A DNA stretch of 38,086 nucleotides from Scytonema sp. RU_4_4 (GCA_012031965.1 JAAUSC010000051.1:1-38086); one strand, 5' to 3'. Positions 1-8,755 are shown, counted from the first letter of the stretch. Numbers and translations are program-made. Notes: generated from the sequence alone by a model not told the origin.

Positions 1-261
1 GCCCCCTTAGGGGCTAGCTATCGCCTAAAACAGATAGTTCATTGCTCGCTAAAGTAGAAAAATCTCACTTTCATGCCTGAGAATTACCACTGCACCATTG
101 ATTATTTCTGTCAATGCGTAAGTCCTAGTCACGTTAACGAAGAAAGAACGGACTGCGGAGCGCTCCGCTCAATGAAGCAGGAAATTTCTTTGGGGCGAGT
201 TGGAGAAGCCCCACCCTCAACCGCAAGGTAGGATGGGGAGAACGTCACGAATAACTAATGA
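1..261. repeat. Gene-free left edge made of short GC-rich repeats
   Basis: No gene is supported here. The first 18 bases are the exact reverse complement of GCTAGCCCCTAAGGGGGC at 26854-26871, so a dispersed repeat module is present at both places. Bases 155-168 (GCGGAGCGCTCCGC) are a perfect 14-bp palindrome, preceded by GAACGGACTGCG, which also occurs in the 26.8-kb repeat block. The rest, about 190-250, resembles non-coding dispersed repeats. The stretch lies downstream of the minus-strand DUF4079 gene. Confidence 0.6.
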
Positions 262-732
262 CTACGCTTGAGTGATAATTTTTTGGACAATTTGCACCCC
301 ACTGATAGCTTGCAATATAAAAAGACCTAAAAGCGTAAAATTCAACAAAATATGCGTCATACGCGCCCAATTTGCGCCTTTTTGCATAAAAGGAGACAAA
401 GAAGCTGAGATGGCAATCAGACTTGTCATGCCAAGTCCTGCTAGTAGGTGGGGTTGAACAAACAACTTACCATTATTGATGTAAGTGACAGCCATACCAC
501 CAATAGCGCCTGTCACCATCAAAGCCAAAAGTATAGAGCCGATTTGATAGTGTTTAATGTTGTATCTACCTTTGATTAATTCTTTCTTTTCGTCACCCTG
601 AGCACTTCTTGTCCGTTGGACTTGTAGTCCCAGATACGCCGCATACAACGAAAGTGCTAACAGCACCCACATCATGGTTGGGTGAAAGAAGCTTATCAAA
701 AACCTAACTGATGGTGAAAGTTCCAGATTCAT
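262..732 (-). CDS. DUF4079 family integral membrane protein
   Basis: 156 residues, recognised by overall pattern as the cyanobacterial DUF4079 family; its function is not established. Four hydrophobic segments are visible at about residues 18-36, 62-84, 93-112 and 125-148. They are separated by a basic/acidic cytosolic-looking loop (about 38-60, rich in K, R and E). Histidines lie at the membrane segment edges: H17, H61, H95 and H127. This is the arrangement expected of a cytochrome b561-like haem-binding four-helix bundle, but haem binding is inference only. The gene is divergent from the ankyrin gene, about 130 bp apart, and that gap carries heptamer repeats. ATG start at 732; no clear ribosome-binding site. 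Confidence 0.8.
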   Translation of the reverse strand: MNLELSPSVRFLISFFHPTMMWVLLALSLYAAYLGLQVQRTRSAQGDEKKELIKGRYNIKHYQIGSILLALMVTGAIGGMAVTYINNGKLFVQPHLLAGLGMTSLIAISASLSPFMQKGANWARMTHILLNFTLLGLFILQAISGVQIVQKIITQA

Positions 733-843
733 AGTGATTGCCCCTACTCTTTAAATCTTCATAAAAATTAGCATAACGCTTATTGGAAATGAGGAGATGG
801 GATGATGAGAAGATGGGAAGACAACGGGAAAATACTAACTTCT

Positions 844-871
844 GACTCGTGACTCATGACTAATGACTAAG
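844..871. repeat. Heptamer tandem repeat (STRR), 4 units
   Basis: Four consecutive 7-bp units: GACTCGT, GACTCAT, GACTAAT and GACTAAG. Short tandemly repeated heptanucleotides are known from heterocystous cyanobacteria. The junction of units three and four creates the ATG at 863, the best start codon for the ankyrin gene. The same unit types occur at the start of rpoC2 (19142-19184). Confidence 0.85.
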
Positions 872-2145
872 AACAATGATGTCTTGCTGCTGTCGGCTGT
901 GAAAATGGTGATATAAAGCAGGTGCAAGCACTGCTGAATAATGGTGCCAAGATAGACGCAGGCGATCGCGATGGCACTACACCCTTGATATTTGCTGCTC
1001 ATTTAGGCTACACCGAAATTGCGCGATCGCTTCTTGATGCGGGTGCTAATCTCGACTTGAAAAGAAAGCGCTATGGGTTGACGGCTTTGATGTTAGCAGC
1101 GAGTGCTAAGCAGCTTGACATTGTAAAGCTTTTAGTTTCCAGAGGTGCGGATGTTAATGCGACGAATGAAGATGGTAGCACTGCCTTAATGATAGCCGCC
1201 CTGAAAGGACACGCTGATGTGGTGCGAGTCTTACTTGCTGCTGGTGCCAAAGTCGATGTTAAAGATAAAGATGAGGACATGGCTTTTCAATTGGCAGTAC
1301 GCGCTGGACACACCGTAGTTGTACAAGCCATACTACAAAATGGTACGGATGTCAATTACCAAGATGAAGAGGGAGAAACCGCATTAATGATCGCGGCAGA
1401 TTTGGGACATTTGGAAGTAGTGCTTGCACTACTAGAAGCTGGGGCTGATGTTCAGGTGCGAAACCTAGATGGTGGTACAGCTTTATCAGCAGCATCAGCG
1501 GCGGGACATAGTGCGATCGCAACAGAAATACTCGCTCGTGGTGCTGATGTCAACGTTCAAGATAAAGATGGGGAAACAGCCCTGCACCTTGCCGTCGTTG
1601 AAGGTTATACCGATGTGGTAGAAGTCTTACTTAGCCAAGGAGCAAACGTACAAATTAAGAACCATTTAGCAGATACACCGCTACTCTTGGCAGCTTTACA
1701 GGGACATAGCCAAATTGCCGAAGCATTACTGCGTCAGGGAGCAAATGTAAATGAAAAAAACTTGGGTGAGCAACCGTTGACGTTAGCAGCAATCCAAGGA
1801 CACACTGAAACAGTGAAGGTATTACTAGATTATGGTGCTGATGTCAATACTCAAGGAGATGATGGGAAAAGCGTTTTAATTAAGGCAGCAGAACGCAACC
1901 ATATAGGCGTGATACAGCAGCTTGTAGCAAAGGGAGCAGATGTAAATCAACAAGACTCAGCAGGGGCGACAGCATTGATGTGGGTCGTTTCGCGGGGTTA
2001 TGGCGAGGGGGTGGATTTGTTGCTTGAAGCTGGAGCAGATGTGAATATCAAAAACCAAGGTGGTTATACAGCTTTAATGCTTGCAGAGTTTAATGAGTAT
2101 CCTGGCGTGGTGCAAAGCCTTTTGGCAGCAGGAGCACAGGAGTAA
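863..2145 (+). CDS. Ankyrin repeat protein, probable one-base frameshift near the N-terminus
   Basis: From about residue 20 to the end the protein is a solenoid of roughly 12 ankyrin repeats of 33 residues, with recurring G-TAL--A---GH---V--LL--GADVN-. Such proteins mediate protein-protein contacts; no partner or signal peptide is visible. The uninterrupted frame begins only at a GTG at 922. Upstream, a second frame from ATG 863 reads MTKNNDVLLLSAVK and then stops. The 922 frame read backwards gives NGDIKQVQALLNN, which completes the usual N-terminal cap helix of this family. The two frames join if the A-run at 902-905 had one more A. So this is either a real one-base deletion or a sequencing error; translation from GTG 922 would lose only the cap. 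ATG 863 lies in the heptamer array. The gene stands alone on the plus strand. Confidence 0.8.
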
Positions 2146-2253
2146 GCAATTTAAAATTCGCAATCCGGAGAAATTCAATCCGGAAAAAACCAGTTAGAGC
2201 AAGTAGTTTAGCCTTTAGCTGTATGATGCAAATGAAGCGTCTAACAACTTAAT

Positions 2254-3942
2254 ATGAGTGAAAACAATAATAATTTACAGCAAACAGATAATACTTTGCC
2301 TTTACGGTCTGCTGAAGATGTAGATTTGGCAACTTTTAATAAATTGAGAAGTCCGGATGATAAGCAAGGCAAACCAGTCAAGGACATGAGGCGGTTATTC
2401 CACAAGCAAGTCATCATAGATAATGAGACGACTCTCGATGTGGAAACGATAAAAGTTCCAGGATTTATCGGTATCGCGGACGAACAGAAAATCAAAGACA
2501 GCAATGGAAACACCGTTTCTGGACACGAAGATATTGTGCAGTTTCTTGATAGGTATGGTTTACTGATCTGTACTTACCAATACAATAAAGACCGATACGG
2601 TCAGGCTATTGACCTCCGCAACCCACCTAAGGATTATGAGTTGTCAGATTTGGTGGAAATTTTTATCAAAAATGAAGGACATCATTCTGGTGCTATTGTA
2701 CCTGCATTATGGAATGGTGGAGTAAAAGCGTTTGGTAGCTTGAATGAACCAGACGCATACCATGATGGGCTATATGGACACAATGGGTTTATTGCAGTAG
2801 CCCAGCGGTTAGTGTTTCCGCCTGTTGTGACGCCACAACAGGCGCGTGGCTACACCGACAGCATGATCTGTTGGATGGCTTTGATGAACCCGTTTGTAGA
2901 ATTCTCGCAAAATGACTTTAATGGCAATGATCCAACTCGCGTGTGCGATCGCCCAAGTCTCAAAGAATTTTTACAAAACTGCGCCCTTGCTAGTCTCGGT
3001 TCACAAAAGGCAATTAATTTCCTCAAGAATTTAGAAAATAGAGCATATTGTGCCGAGTTTATCTATATCTGTCTAAATACTCCTATTTATCCATTTAACA
3101 AGCAAGGATTGACCTTGTTATTGGATGGTGATAAAGCAAAAGCAACAGAAATACTCAAAATTCGGGACGCACAAAACAGCAGAAAGAAAAATATTCTCAG
3201 CAATACTAGCCAAAACCCCCAATTTAAAAACTTTAACATCCAAATGCCAGTGGTACCTGAGGACTTGCTACCTCTCGACGTTCTGATGGCAAGGAATGGA
3301 CAACCACCTGAACCCAAAAGCATTCCCTTCCCTCCTTTTACACTTTCTCAAGTACTGCGCCGTGCTTTCCGTACCCTATTGAAGCGCCAAGAGGATGTCA
3401 CTAATACAAAAATTGCCAAAGCGCAAGCCCAAATGTTTGAATACTTAGAACCCCTGATTCTGAGACAATTAGGTCTTATCAAACCTCCTAGCGCAGCAGA
3501 ACCTCTTCATGAAGAAGATCTTATCTCCAGAATTCCAAAGGAATTTTTCTCCCTTTCTCCTGCGCCTAATGATCCAAAAGTGAAAGCCGTTCGTGAGTTC
3601 ATTGCTTTTGTACAAAAACAACTACAACGTAAGTTCGACAGTTATGAAGAATTTGACTTGACTGTTGACCAAATGATGGCAAAAGCAGATGAATTGGGAG
3701 GTACAGATGGAGTCACTTATTTTGTCCCACCACGTATTTACGTTGATTTTGGACAAAATGATGGTGATAACAATTTACCCAAAGGTTGGGGTTTTGGTCT
3801 CAAAACAGTAGGAGCACTTATTTCTCGGGGAATTATTAAAGGAAGTGGTTCAAGTTCTTTACCATCTGATGGAGGTCCTGATCCTGTGATTAACCAGCCA
3901 TCAAATCAGGGAAATGATCAACGAAGTAGCAAGCAACCATAA
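2254..3942 (+). CDS. Uncharacterised protein with a possible permuted NlpC/P60-like cysteine peptidase signature
   Basis: 562 residues; I do not recognise a named family. There is no signal peptide or membrane segment. Residues 135-290 carry two features that resemble the circularly permuted papain-like fold (YiiX/LRAT group of NlpC/P60). One is a histidine in GHHSGAI (H143/H144) followed by a glycine-rich strand region. The other, about 120 residues later, is YCAEFIYICL (C266), close to the family's YCSELVW-type catalytic cysteine motif. In that fold the His precedes the Cys, as here. Residues 380-480 look helical. The tail (about 525-562) is low-complexity, rich in G, S, P, N and Q. The last 29 bases overlap the next gene, which suggests a two-gene operon. 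The enzymatic assignment is inference; it could also be a helical structural protein. Confidence 0.65.
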   Translation: MSENNNNLQQTDNTLPLRSAEDVDLATFNKLRSPDDKQGKPVKDMRRLFHKQVIIDNETTLDVETIKVPGFIGIADEQKIKDSNGNTVSGHEDIVQFLDRYGLLICTYQYNKDRYGQAIDLRNPPKDYELSDLVEIFIKNEGHHSGAIVPALWNGGVKAFGSLNEPDAYHDGLYGHNGFIAVAQRLVFPPVVTPQQARGYTDSMICWMALMNPFVEFSQNDFNGNDPTRVCDRPSLKEFLQNCALASLGSQKAINFLKNLENRAYCAEFIYICLNTPIYPFNKQGLTLLLDGDKAKATEILKIRDAQNSRKKNILSNTSQNPQFKNFNIQMPVVPEDLLPLDVLMARNGQPPEPKSIPFPPFTLSQVLRRAFRTLLKRQEDVTNTKIAKAQAQMFEYLEPLILRQLGLIKPPSAAEPLHEEDLISRIPKEFFSLSPAPNDPKVKAVREFIAFVQKQLQRKFDSYEEFDLTVDQMMAKADELGGTDGVTYFVPPRIYVDFGQNDGDNNLPKGWGFGLKTVGALISRGIIKGSGSSSLPSDGGPDPVINQPSNQGNDQRSSKQP

Positions 3943-4381
3943 AGTTTTGTGGGTGGGGATTGGATACACTAGGGGAACTTCACGACAGTTGATGGAAAGG
4001 GCTATTGGGCAAGTTTGTAGCGAAAATCAACTGGCAGAAAGTGCGATCGCAGGTTTTGCCACAATTGATCGTAAATCTCAAGAATTCGGTTTAGTAGAAC
4101 TTTGCCATCACCGCAATTTGCCTTTAAAAACCTTTCCCTCGGATGTTCTGAGCAAAATCTCTGTCCCTAACCCATCTCAAGTGGTTGGAAAACAAGTGGG
4201 AACTTGTAGCGTGGCGGAAGCGGCTGCTTTGTGTGCAGCCTCTGACTTTACCTTTATTGAGTCTTTTCAGAATAGGGGTATTATCGTAGGATTAGGGGTA
4301 AAGTTAGTCGTTCCAAAACAAATTTTCTGTTTGGACGGGCAGCCAGGAGCAGTGACGGTCGCTGTTGCTCAAGCCGAATAA
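3914..4381 (+). CDS. CobE/CbiG C-terminal domain protein (cobalamin biosynthesis)
   Basis: 155 residues matching a stand-alone C-terminal domain of CbiG (the CobE-type fold). In cobalamin synthesis CbiG opens the ring lactone of cobalt-precorrin-5A; the free-standing domain is usually called CobE/CbiG-C and its exact step is unclear. Visible marks are the N-terminal glycine-rich strand WVGIGYTRGTS, the segment AGFATIDRKSQEFGL, and GTCSVAEAAALCAA near residue 97-110, all characteristic of this family. ATG 3914 is inside the end of the preceding gene (29-bp overlap), so expression is probably coupled. Alternative starts exist at TTG 3946 or GTG 3952 but would cut into the first strand. No other cobalamin genes are adjacent. 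Confidence 0.8.
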   Translation: MINEVASNHKVLWVGIGYTRGTSRQLMERAIGQVCSENQLAESAIAGFATIDRKSQEFGLVELCHHRNLPLKTFPSDVLSKISVPNPSQVVGKQVGTCSVAEAAALCAASDFTFIESFQNRGIIVGLGVKLVVPKQIFCLDGQPGAVTVAVAQAE

Positions 4382-4410
4382 AGAATATACTCCCCGCTCC
4401 TTATCTTTTA

Positions 4411-4848
4411 TCAGGGCTTGACTACTAACACAGAGCAATTTGCCTCTTCTACCACTTGAGAACTGACAGAACCTTGGACAATTCGCTTCAGACCAGTTAA
4501 CCCGCGACTGCCAATAATAATTAAATTAGCTTTATAAATATTTGCAAGGCGAATAATCTCTTGTGCTGGGTCGCCGGTGACAAGTTCTATATGACTTTCA
4601 ACTGGTAACAGTGTCTGGTAAGATTGGAGCTGTTTTTCAATATGAAAATAAGAAAATGTTGATGACTCTGGGTGAGGACGGTCGGCGGGTAGTTCCATCT
4701 CTGACTCTGATGGAGCAAACACATGGCAGAGAATAACTTTGCTGTCTTTTGACAGCACCAATTCTTGTAAAGTCTGAATGACTCTGTCTGCAAGTTCTGA
4801 ATCATCCAGAGCAACCAAAATAGTCTTTAGCACCGATGTCGTCTCCAC
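4411..4848 (-). CDS. Universal stress protein, UspA family
   Basis: 145 residues, a single Usp domain of normal length. It begins with the first beta strand (TILVALDDSELAD) and carries the ATP-binding signature G-2x-G-9x-G-S near the C-terminus (GSRGLTGLKRIVQGSVS). It is therefore probably of the nucleotide-binding subclass, and the closing strand is CSVLVVKP. Members are small cytosolic dimers induced by stress or growth arrest; the specific role here is unknown. Start is ATG 4848. It is convergent with the CobE-like gene, with only 29 bp between the stops, and is separated from hisD by 166 bp, so it is probably transcribed on its own. Confidence 0.92.
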   Translation of the reverse strand: METTSVLKTILVALDDSELADRVIQTLQELVLSKDSKVILCHVFAPSESEMELPADRPHPESSTFSYFHIEKQLQSYQTLLPVESHIELVTGDPAQEIIRLANIYKANLIIIGSRGLTGLKRIVQGSVSSQVVEEANCSVLVVKP

Positions 4849-4967
4849 AAGAGTAGACCTTTTAGATACGTAACGGGTGAAGAGGAATTAATGGCTATAC
4901 TAACTATATCCAAATTCTGAACATAATTTTGTATAGCCTTAAACTTGTAAATTTAACCCATAGGCTG

Positions 4968-4996
4968 AATTTTTCCTAATGTTTAAGGAAAAAATT
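4968..4996 (-). terminator. Possible hisD terminator
   Basis: An AT-rich inverted repeat (AATTTTTCCT and AGGAAAAAATT, one bulge, loop about 7 nt) lies 19 bp past the hisD stop on the minus strand. The stem itself supplies U-rich sequence, but there is no separate T-run and no GC in the stem, so strength is doubtful. Confidence 0.3.
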
Positions 4997-5014
4997 AATA
5001 ATTCAAATTCAAAA

Positions 5015-6316
5015 TTACTCTTCCCTTTGGACTCGGCGTCTGACAGAATCAGCATGAGAAGGTAAGCCTTCAGCTGTTGCTAGCACATCAATTGCACCAG
5101 CTACTTTTTCTAGAGCAGTTTGGGAGTATTGAATAATACTAGAGTGTTTCATGAAAGTTTCGACTCCCAATGCTGAAGCATAACGTGCAGCACCAGAAGT
5201 TGGTAAGGTGTGGTTAGGTCCAGCCAAATAATCTCCTACGGCTTCTGGTGTAGAATAGCCTAAGAAAATGGCACCCGCATTCCGAATCAGTGGTAGCAAC
5301 TCCCAAGGATCTTCTACTTCTAACTCTAGGTGTTCAGGAGCAAATTCATTTGAGAGTTCCGCCGCTGCTTCTAGGGATTCCACAAGCACTATCAAACCGT
5401 AGTGAGCGATCGCCTTCTCTGTCAGCAAGCGTCTTGGGTGGTTCACAAGTTGCCTTTCCACTGCCACTTGTACATTCTTTGCCAAAGCTGCATCCGTGGT
5501 CAGCAAAATTGCTGCTGCCATCGGGTCATGTTCTGCTTGCGCTAACAAATCAGCGGCAACGTGTACAGGATTTGCGGTTTCATCGGCAATAATGAGGACT
5601 TCGCTTGGTCCAGCTAGGGAATCGATGCCTACAGTTCCATAGACGAGTTTTTTCGCCAAAGTGACATAAATATTGCCTGGTCCTGTGATGACATTAACTT
5701 TAGGAATCGTTTCTGTACCATAGGCTAAAGCGGCGATCGCCTGTGCGCCTCCGACGCGATAAATTTCTTGGACTCCAGCTTCTTGTGCTGCTACCAGCAC
5801 TGCTGGGTTAACTGCTTTGTCTATTCCTGGTGGTGTGACCATCACCACACGCGGTACACCAGCTACCTTTGCCGGAATTGCATTCATCAATACCGTGCTT
5901 GGATAAGCGGCGCGACCACCTGGCACATACAACCCCGCTTTGTCTACTGGTGTGTAGCGCTTGCCTAACACGACATCATCATCGCCAAATTGTACCCAAC
6001 TTTTGGGGATTCGCTGGCGGTGAAATGTATCGATTTGGCGGCAAGCAAGCCTGATAGCCTGGAGCAATTCCTTTGATACCTGTTGGTAGGCTGCATCCAG
6101 TTCTGAGCCTGTCACGCGCAGTTCATCTGGCTTGAGGGTTTGCTTATCGAATTCGGTTGTGTAATGCAGTACAGCGTTATCGCCTTGGCGCTTCACTGCT
6201 TGCAACACTTCCCGCACTGTTGCCTCTTTGTGAAGCACCTGTTCATCATGGGTGCGATCGCAGATCCGTTGTAGTTCTGCTCTAACGTCTGCCTGCTGAG
6301 TAATAATTCGCAGCAT
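5015..6316 (-). CDS. hisD: Histidinol dehydrogenase
   Basis: Catalyses the last two oxidations of histidine synthesis, L-histidinol to L-histidine with 2 NAD+, as a Zn-dependent cytosolic dimer. Clear family signatures: AGLYVPGGRAAYPSTVLM, GPGNIYVTLAKK, the Zn-ligand region AQAEHDPMAAAIL (Q and H ligands), the catalytic Glu-His pair in EFAPEHLEL, and GPNHTLPTSGAARYASALGV carrying a later conserved His. The open frame runs back to 6472, but the first 52 residues of that frame are unlike the family. ATG 6316 (MLRIITQQ) gives 433 residues, the usual length, so I take that start; no good ribosome-binding site distinguishes them. It stands alone, with an 888-bp gap upstream. Confidence 0.95.
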   Translation of the reverse strand: MLRIITQQADVRAELQRICDRTHDEQVLHKEATVREVLQAVKRQGDNAVLHYTTEFDKQTLKPDELRVTGSELDAAYQQVSKELLQAIRLACRQIDTFHRQRIPKSWVQFGDDDVVLGKRYTPVDKAGLYVPGGRAAYPSTVLMNAIPAKVAGVPRVVMVTPPGIDKAVNPAVLVAAQEAGVQEIYRVGGAQAIAALAYGTETIPKVNVITGPGNIYVTLAKKLVYGTVGIDSLAGPSEVLIIADETANPVHVAADLLAQAEHDPMAAAILLTTDAALAKNVQVAVERQLVNHPRRLLTEKAIAHYGLIVLVESLEAAAELSNEFAPEHLELEVEDPWELLPLIRNAGAIFLGYSTPEAVGDYLAGPNHTLPTSGAARYASALGVETFMKHSSIIQYSQTALEKVAGAIDVLATAEGLPSHADSVRRRVQREE

Positions 6317-7204
6317 GGAGTAAGGACAATGCCAACTTGAGAAAATTCCTGCTTGAGAATGAGTTTTGCTCTTGACCCAAAAGGGTGTAAAGCTAACCTT
6401 AACTCTCTTCTCTAGCTTAACCTGGATTTTTTTGATACTTCCATGGCTTTGCGCACATGGTTTGTATGACAAGGCAACAAAATTATGATACTTTTATTTG
6501 CCTTTTGACTGACCTAGCTGCGGGAGAGCCAAATTGGCTATTAGCAGTAGGGAATTGGCGTACCAATTCCCCATCTTTCTTGATTTTAGCTCCCATAGTT
6601 TACGCTAGGTCAACTGGTTTGCTCATCCAGTCCCTCTTTCGAGTTTAGGTAAGAGTTGAGTCTTATTTTTGCCTCTTTTGTGACTTAATTAACCAACATA
6701 TTTACAGAAGCGATGTGCTTAATTGCTATATGTTAACTTTTGAACTCGAACCGTTCACATAACCCTAGTCAGAGCAATAGATCTCTCTTAGGGAGGAACT
6801 ATATTGACAGTGTTCAGTAATCATAACTCTTCCTTAACTAAAAGTTAGGGAATTTCAACAAGGATTTTTAACTGATAACTGATTTGGTCAAGAATTTATA
6901 GCAGAGTATTTTATCATAGCACATTTATAGAGTTGACAACAAGATTAAGGAACCGGGTTCTTCTGAGAAATCCAGTTTCTCAGACTAATAGACATAACAA
7001 GTTTGTGTGACACTCCTATAGTTGTGAAAGACTATTCACCTACATTTCTTGAAGCGAAGCGGTTCCTTTTAGGAACTAGATTTTACATACCGGAGGCAGA
7101 AGGTCTGCTATTATTGGCTGTTCATACATAAGGTTGAGGTTACTTATACTAACTAATTTCACTAACTAAAATAAGTTGATATTAAGAATTTGATGAGAAT
7201 TTTC
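6317..7204. other. Gene-poor stretch upstream of hisD
   Basis: About 890 bp with no supported gene. The notable element is a perfect hairpin at 6550-6571 (stem GGGAATTGG/CCAATTCCC, loop CGTA). AACTGAT occurs twice in tandem at 6870-6883, the same heptamer seen between rpoB and rpoC1. A dispersed-looking segment with AACCGGGTTCTTCTGAGAA lies near 6952-6970. The hisD promoter should be in the left part, but I could not identify it. A 63-codon frame at 6457-6648 has no family resemblance. Confidence 0.5.
6550..6571. other. Perfect 9-bp hairpin in gap
   Basis: GGGAATTGG and CCAATTCCC are exact complements around a CGTA loop. There is no pure T-run on either side, though the plus strand continues T-rich. 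It could be an operator-like palindrome or a dispersed repeat rather than a terminator, because no plus-strand gene ends here. Confidence 0.5.
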
Positions 7205-7292
7205 TTATATTCGTAACCGATAGCCCATTCCTCTGACAGTTTCAATCAGTTTACTGTTGAGGTTCATCCTCGGCGATAAGAATTCGGTTCAT
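7205..7292 (-). pseudogene. Remnant of an OmpR-family response regulator (internal deletion)
   Basis: Directly after the histidine kinase, on the same strand and overlapping its stop codon, ATG 7292 starts MNRILIAEDEP, the standard receiver-domain opening with the acidic pair. Two codons later a stop ends it. In a second frame from 7261 to the stop at 7205 the sequence reads LNSKLIETVRGMGYRLRI, the typical end of an OmpR/PhoB winged-helix DNA-binding domain. About 200 codons are missing between them: the rest of the receiver including the phospho-acceptor Asp, and most of the effector domain. The overlap with the kinase stop shows it was the cognate regulator in a kinase-regulator operon. As it stands it encodes only a 13-residue peptide. 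An assembly collapse is the alternative explanation. Confidence 0.85.
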
Positions 7293-8755
7293 TAGAGAAA
7301 ACCTCCAGAAGGGGGTTCAAGTGGAATCACAATCGTAAAAGTTGAGCCACCGCCAGGTCGGCTGATAAGTTTAACCTCACCACTGTGAGCTTCTGCGATC
7401 GCTTTTACAATTGCCAATCCCAAACCAGCTCCTTCAGAACGTCGGCTATCTGCTTTAGCCCGAGCAAAGCGTTTAAAAATCCGTTTCTGGTCAGCAAAAG
7501 CAATACCAGGTCCTGTATCGCGCACCCAGAAATGGGCTTTACCTTTACTTAGAGTAGAGCCAAGGGAAATGATATCCTTTTGTGTTGTATGCTGAGTTGC
7601 GTTCTGAGCCAAGTTCATAATTGCTTGAGTTAAGCGTTGGCGATCAGCGACAATTTGTCCGGTTCCTTTGTGTTCCAAACACCAGTTTCTATAAGCTAGA
7701 GCTTGTACTTTGGCAAATACTTCCTCGGTCAGCAAACTGATGTCTACAGTTTCTAAGTTTAAAAAATTAGGTTGTTCTGCCTTAGCCAAGAGCAGTAAGT
7801 CATCGACAAACCGATTCATGCGATCTAGCTCATCGATCACGATTTCCAAAGTTTCACGGCGTTCTTCGGGGTCATCACCCAGTAGTTCTAAATGACCTTG
7901 AATAATAGTGATTGGCGTTCGCAGTTCATGACCTGCATCGTTGATAAAGTCGCGTTGAGTGGCGAAAGCTGCTTGGAGACGATCTAGCATCTCATTGAAG
8001 GTGATGCTGAGTTCAGCAATTTCATCTGAACCTTGGACAAGGATACGTTGAGTTAAGTCAGAATCAGTAATGGAGCGAGCAGTATCGGTCAGTAGGCGTA
8101 GAGGAGCTAGAACCCGCCCTGCAATCAACCAAGCTAGTACCGACGCCACAGCAAGGACGGCGAAAGACACTTGGGTAAAATCTAAAATTTCTTGGTTCAC
8201 CTGCTTTTGCTCAACGCTAGCAGCGTGAACCACAACCATTACCCCGTGGTTTTTTCCCCGAATGATTGGTTGAACTATGTAAACGAAAGTATCTGCTGGG
8301 GTTACCTTTTGACTTTGTTCAGACTGGGTTAATTGGGACCACTGTTTTAACAGTTCTGAATTCGGTTGCAATGAATCAGGAAGAACTGGTGGATAGGACT
8401 TGTAGAATTGACCGTTTAATAGCGTGATGAAAGCCTCGTGATCATCAGGAACGTTGCGGGATAGATATATATCGAATATAGACTTGACATCATCTCCAAA
8501 AGGTTTTCCTGTCGCGGGATTTCTGCCGTTGATCACTCGTTGGAATTCCTTTATTTCCTGAACAAGGGATTTTTCAATTTGTCCTTCTAGACGGACAAGC
8601 AGGACTTGACGGATTGCTAGGATTGATAACGCTGTGGAGAATGCCATCAGTACAATATACGAGACGAGGATGCGAGATCGTGCTCCAAAAAAGACTCGAG
8701 ACCATTTATCTTTATGAGCTGGCTTTAATGGCTCCACCTTTTTTGACCTCTGCAT
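7292..8755 (-). CDS. Sensor histidine kinase (HAMP, HisKA, HATPase)
   Basis: 487 residues. Membrane segment 1 at about 28-53, a periplasmic sensor region of about 140 residues, membrane segment 2 at about 196-214, HAMP at about 215-265, then HisKA with the phospho-acceptor H276 in DAGHELRTPITIIQGH. The ATPase domain has the N box (NLAQNATQHT, about 381-390), G1 (VRDTGPGIA, about 411-419) and G2 (EGAGLGLAIVK, about 441-451). All catalytic motifs look intact, so it should autophosphorylate. The input signal is unknown. Its expected partner, encoded directly downstream, is reduced to a remnant, so the kinase is probably an orphan now. ATG start at 8755. The N-terminal basic stretch fits inside-positive topology. 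Confidence 0.93.
   Translation of the reverse strand: MQRSKKVEPLKPAHKDKWSRVFFGARSRILVSYIVLMAFSTALSILAIRQVLLVRLEGQIEKSLVQEIKEFQRVINGRNPATGKPFGDDVKSIFDIYLSRNVPDDHEAFITLLNGQFYKSYPPVLPDSLQPNSELLKQWSQLTQSEQSQKVTPADTFVYIVQPIIRGKNHGVMVVVHAASVEQKQVNQEILDFTQVSFAVLAVASVLAWLIAGRVLAPLRLLTDTARSITDSDLTQRILVQGSDEIAELSITFNEMLDRLQAAFATQRDFINDAGHELRTPITIIQGHLELLGDDPEERRETLEIVIDELDRMNRFVDDLLLLAKAEQPNFLNLETVDISLLTEEVFAKVQALAYRNWCLEHKGTGQIVADRQRLTQAIMNLAQNATQHTTQKDIISLGSTLSKGKAHFWVRDTGPGIAFADQKRIFKRFARAKADSRRSEGAGLGLAIVKAIAEAHSGEVKLISRPGGGSTFTIVIPLEPPSGGFL

Noticed and set aside
844-871. Heptamer arrays considered as a CRISPR array
   Set aside because: The units are 7 bp and contiguous with no spacers; this is STRR-type tandem repeat. 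No CRISPR-like repeat-spacer pattern occurs in the window.
6317-6472. N-terminal extension of hisD to the ATG at 6472
   Set aside because: The 52 extra residues do not fit the family; ATG 6316 gives the standard 433-residue enzyme.
6457-6648. 63-codon plus-strand open frame upstream of hisD
   Set aside because: It contains the perfect hairpin 6550-6571 and shows no protein-like pattern or ribosome-binding site.
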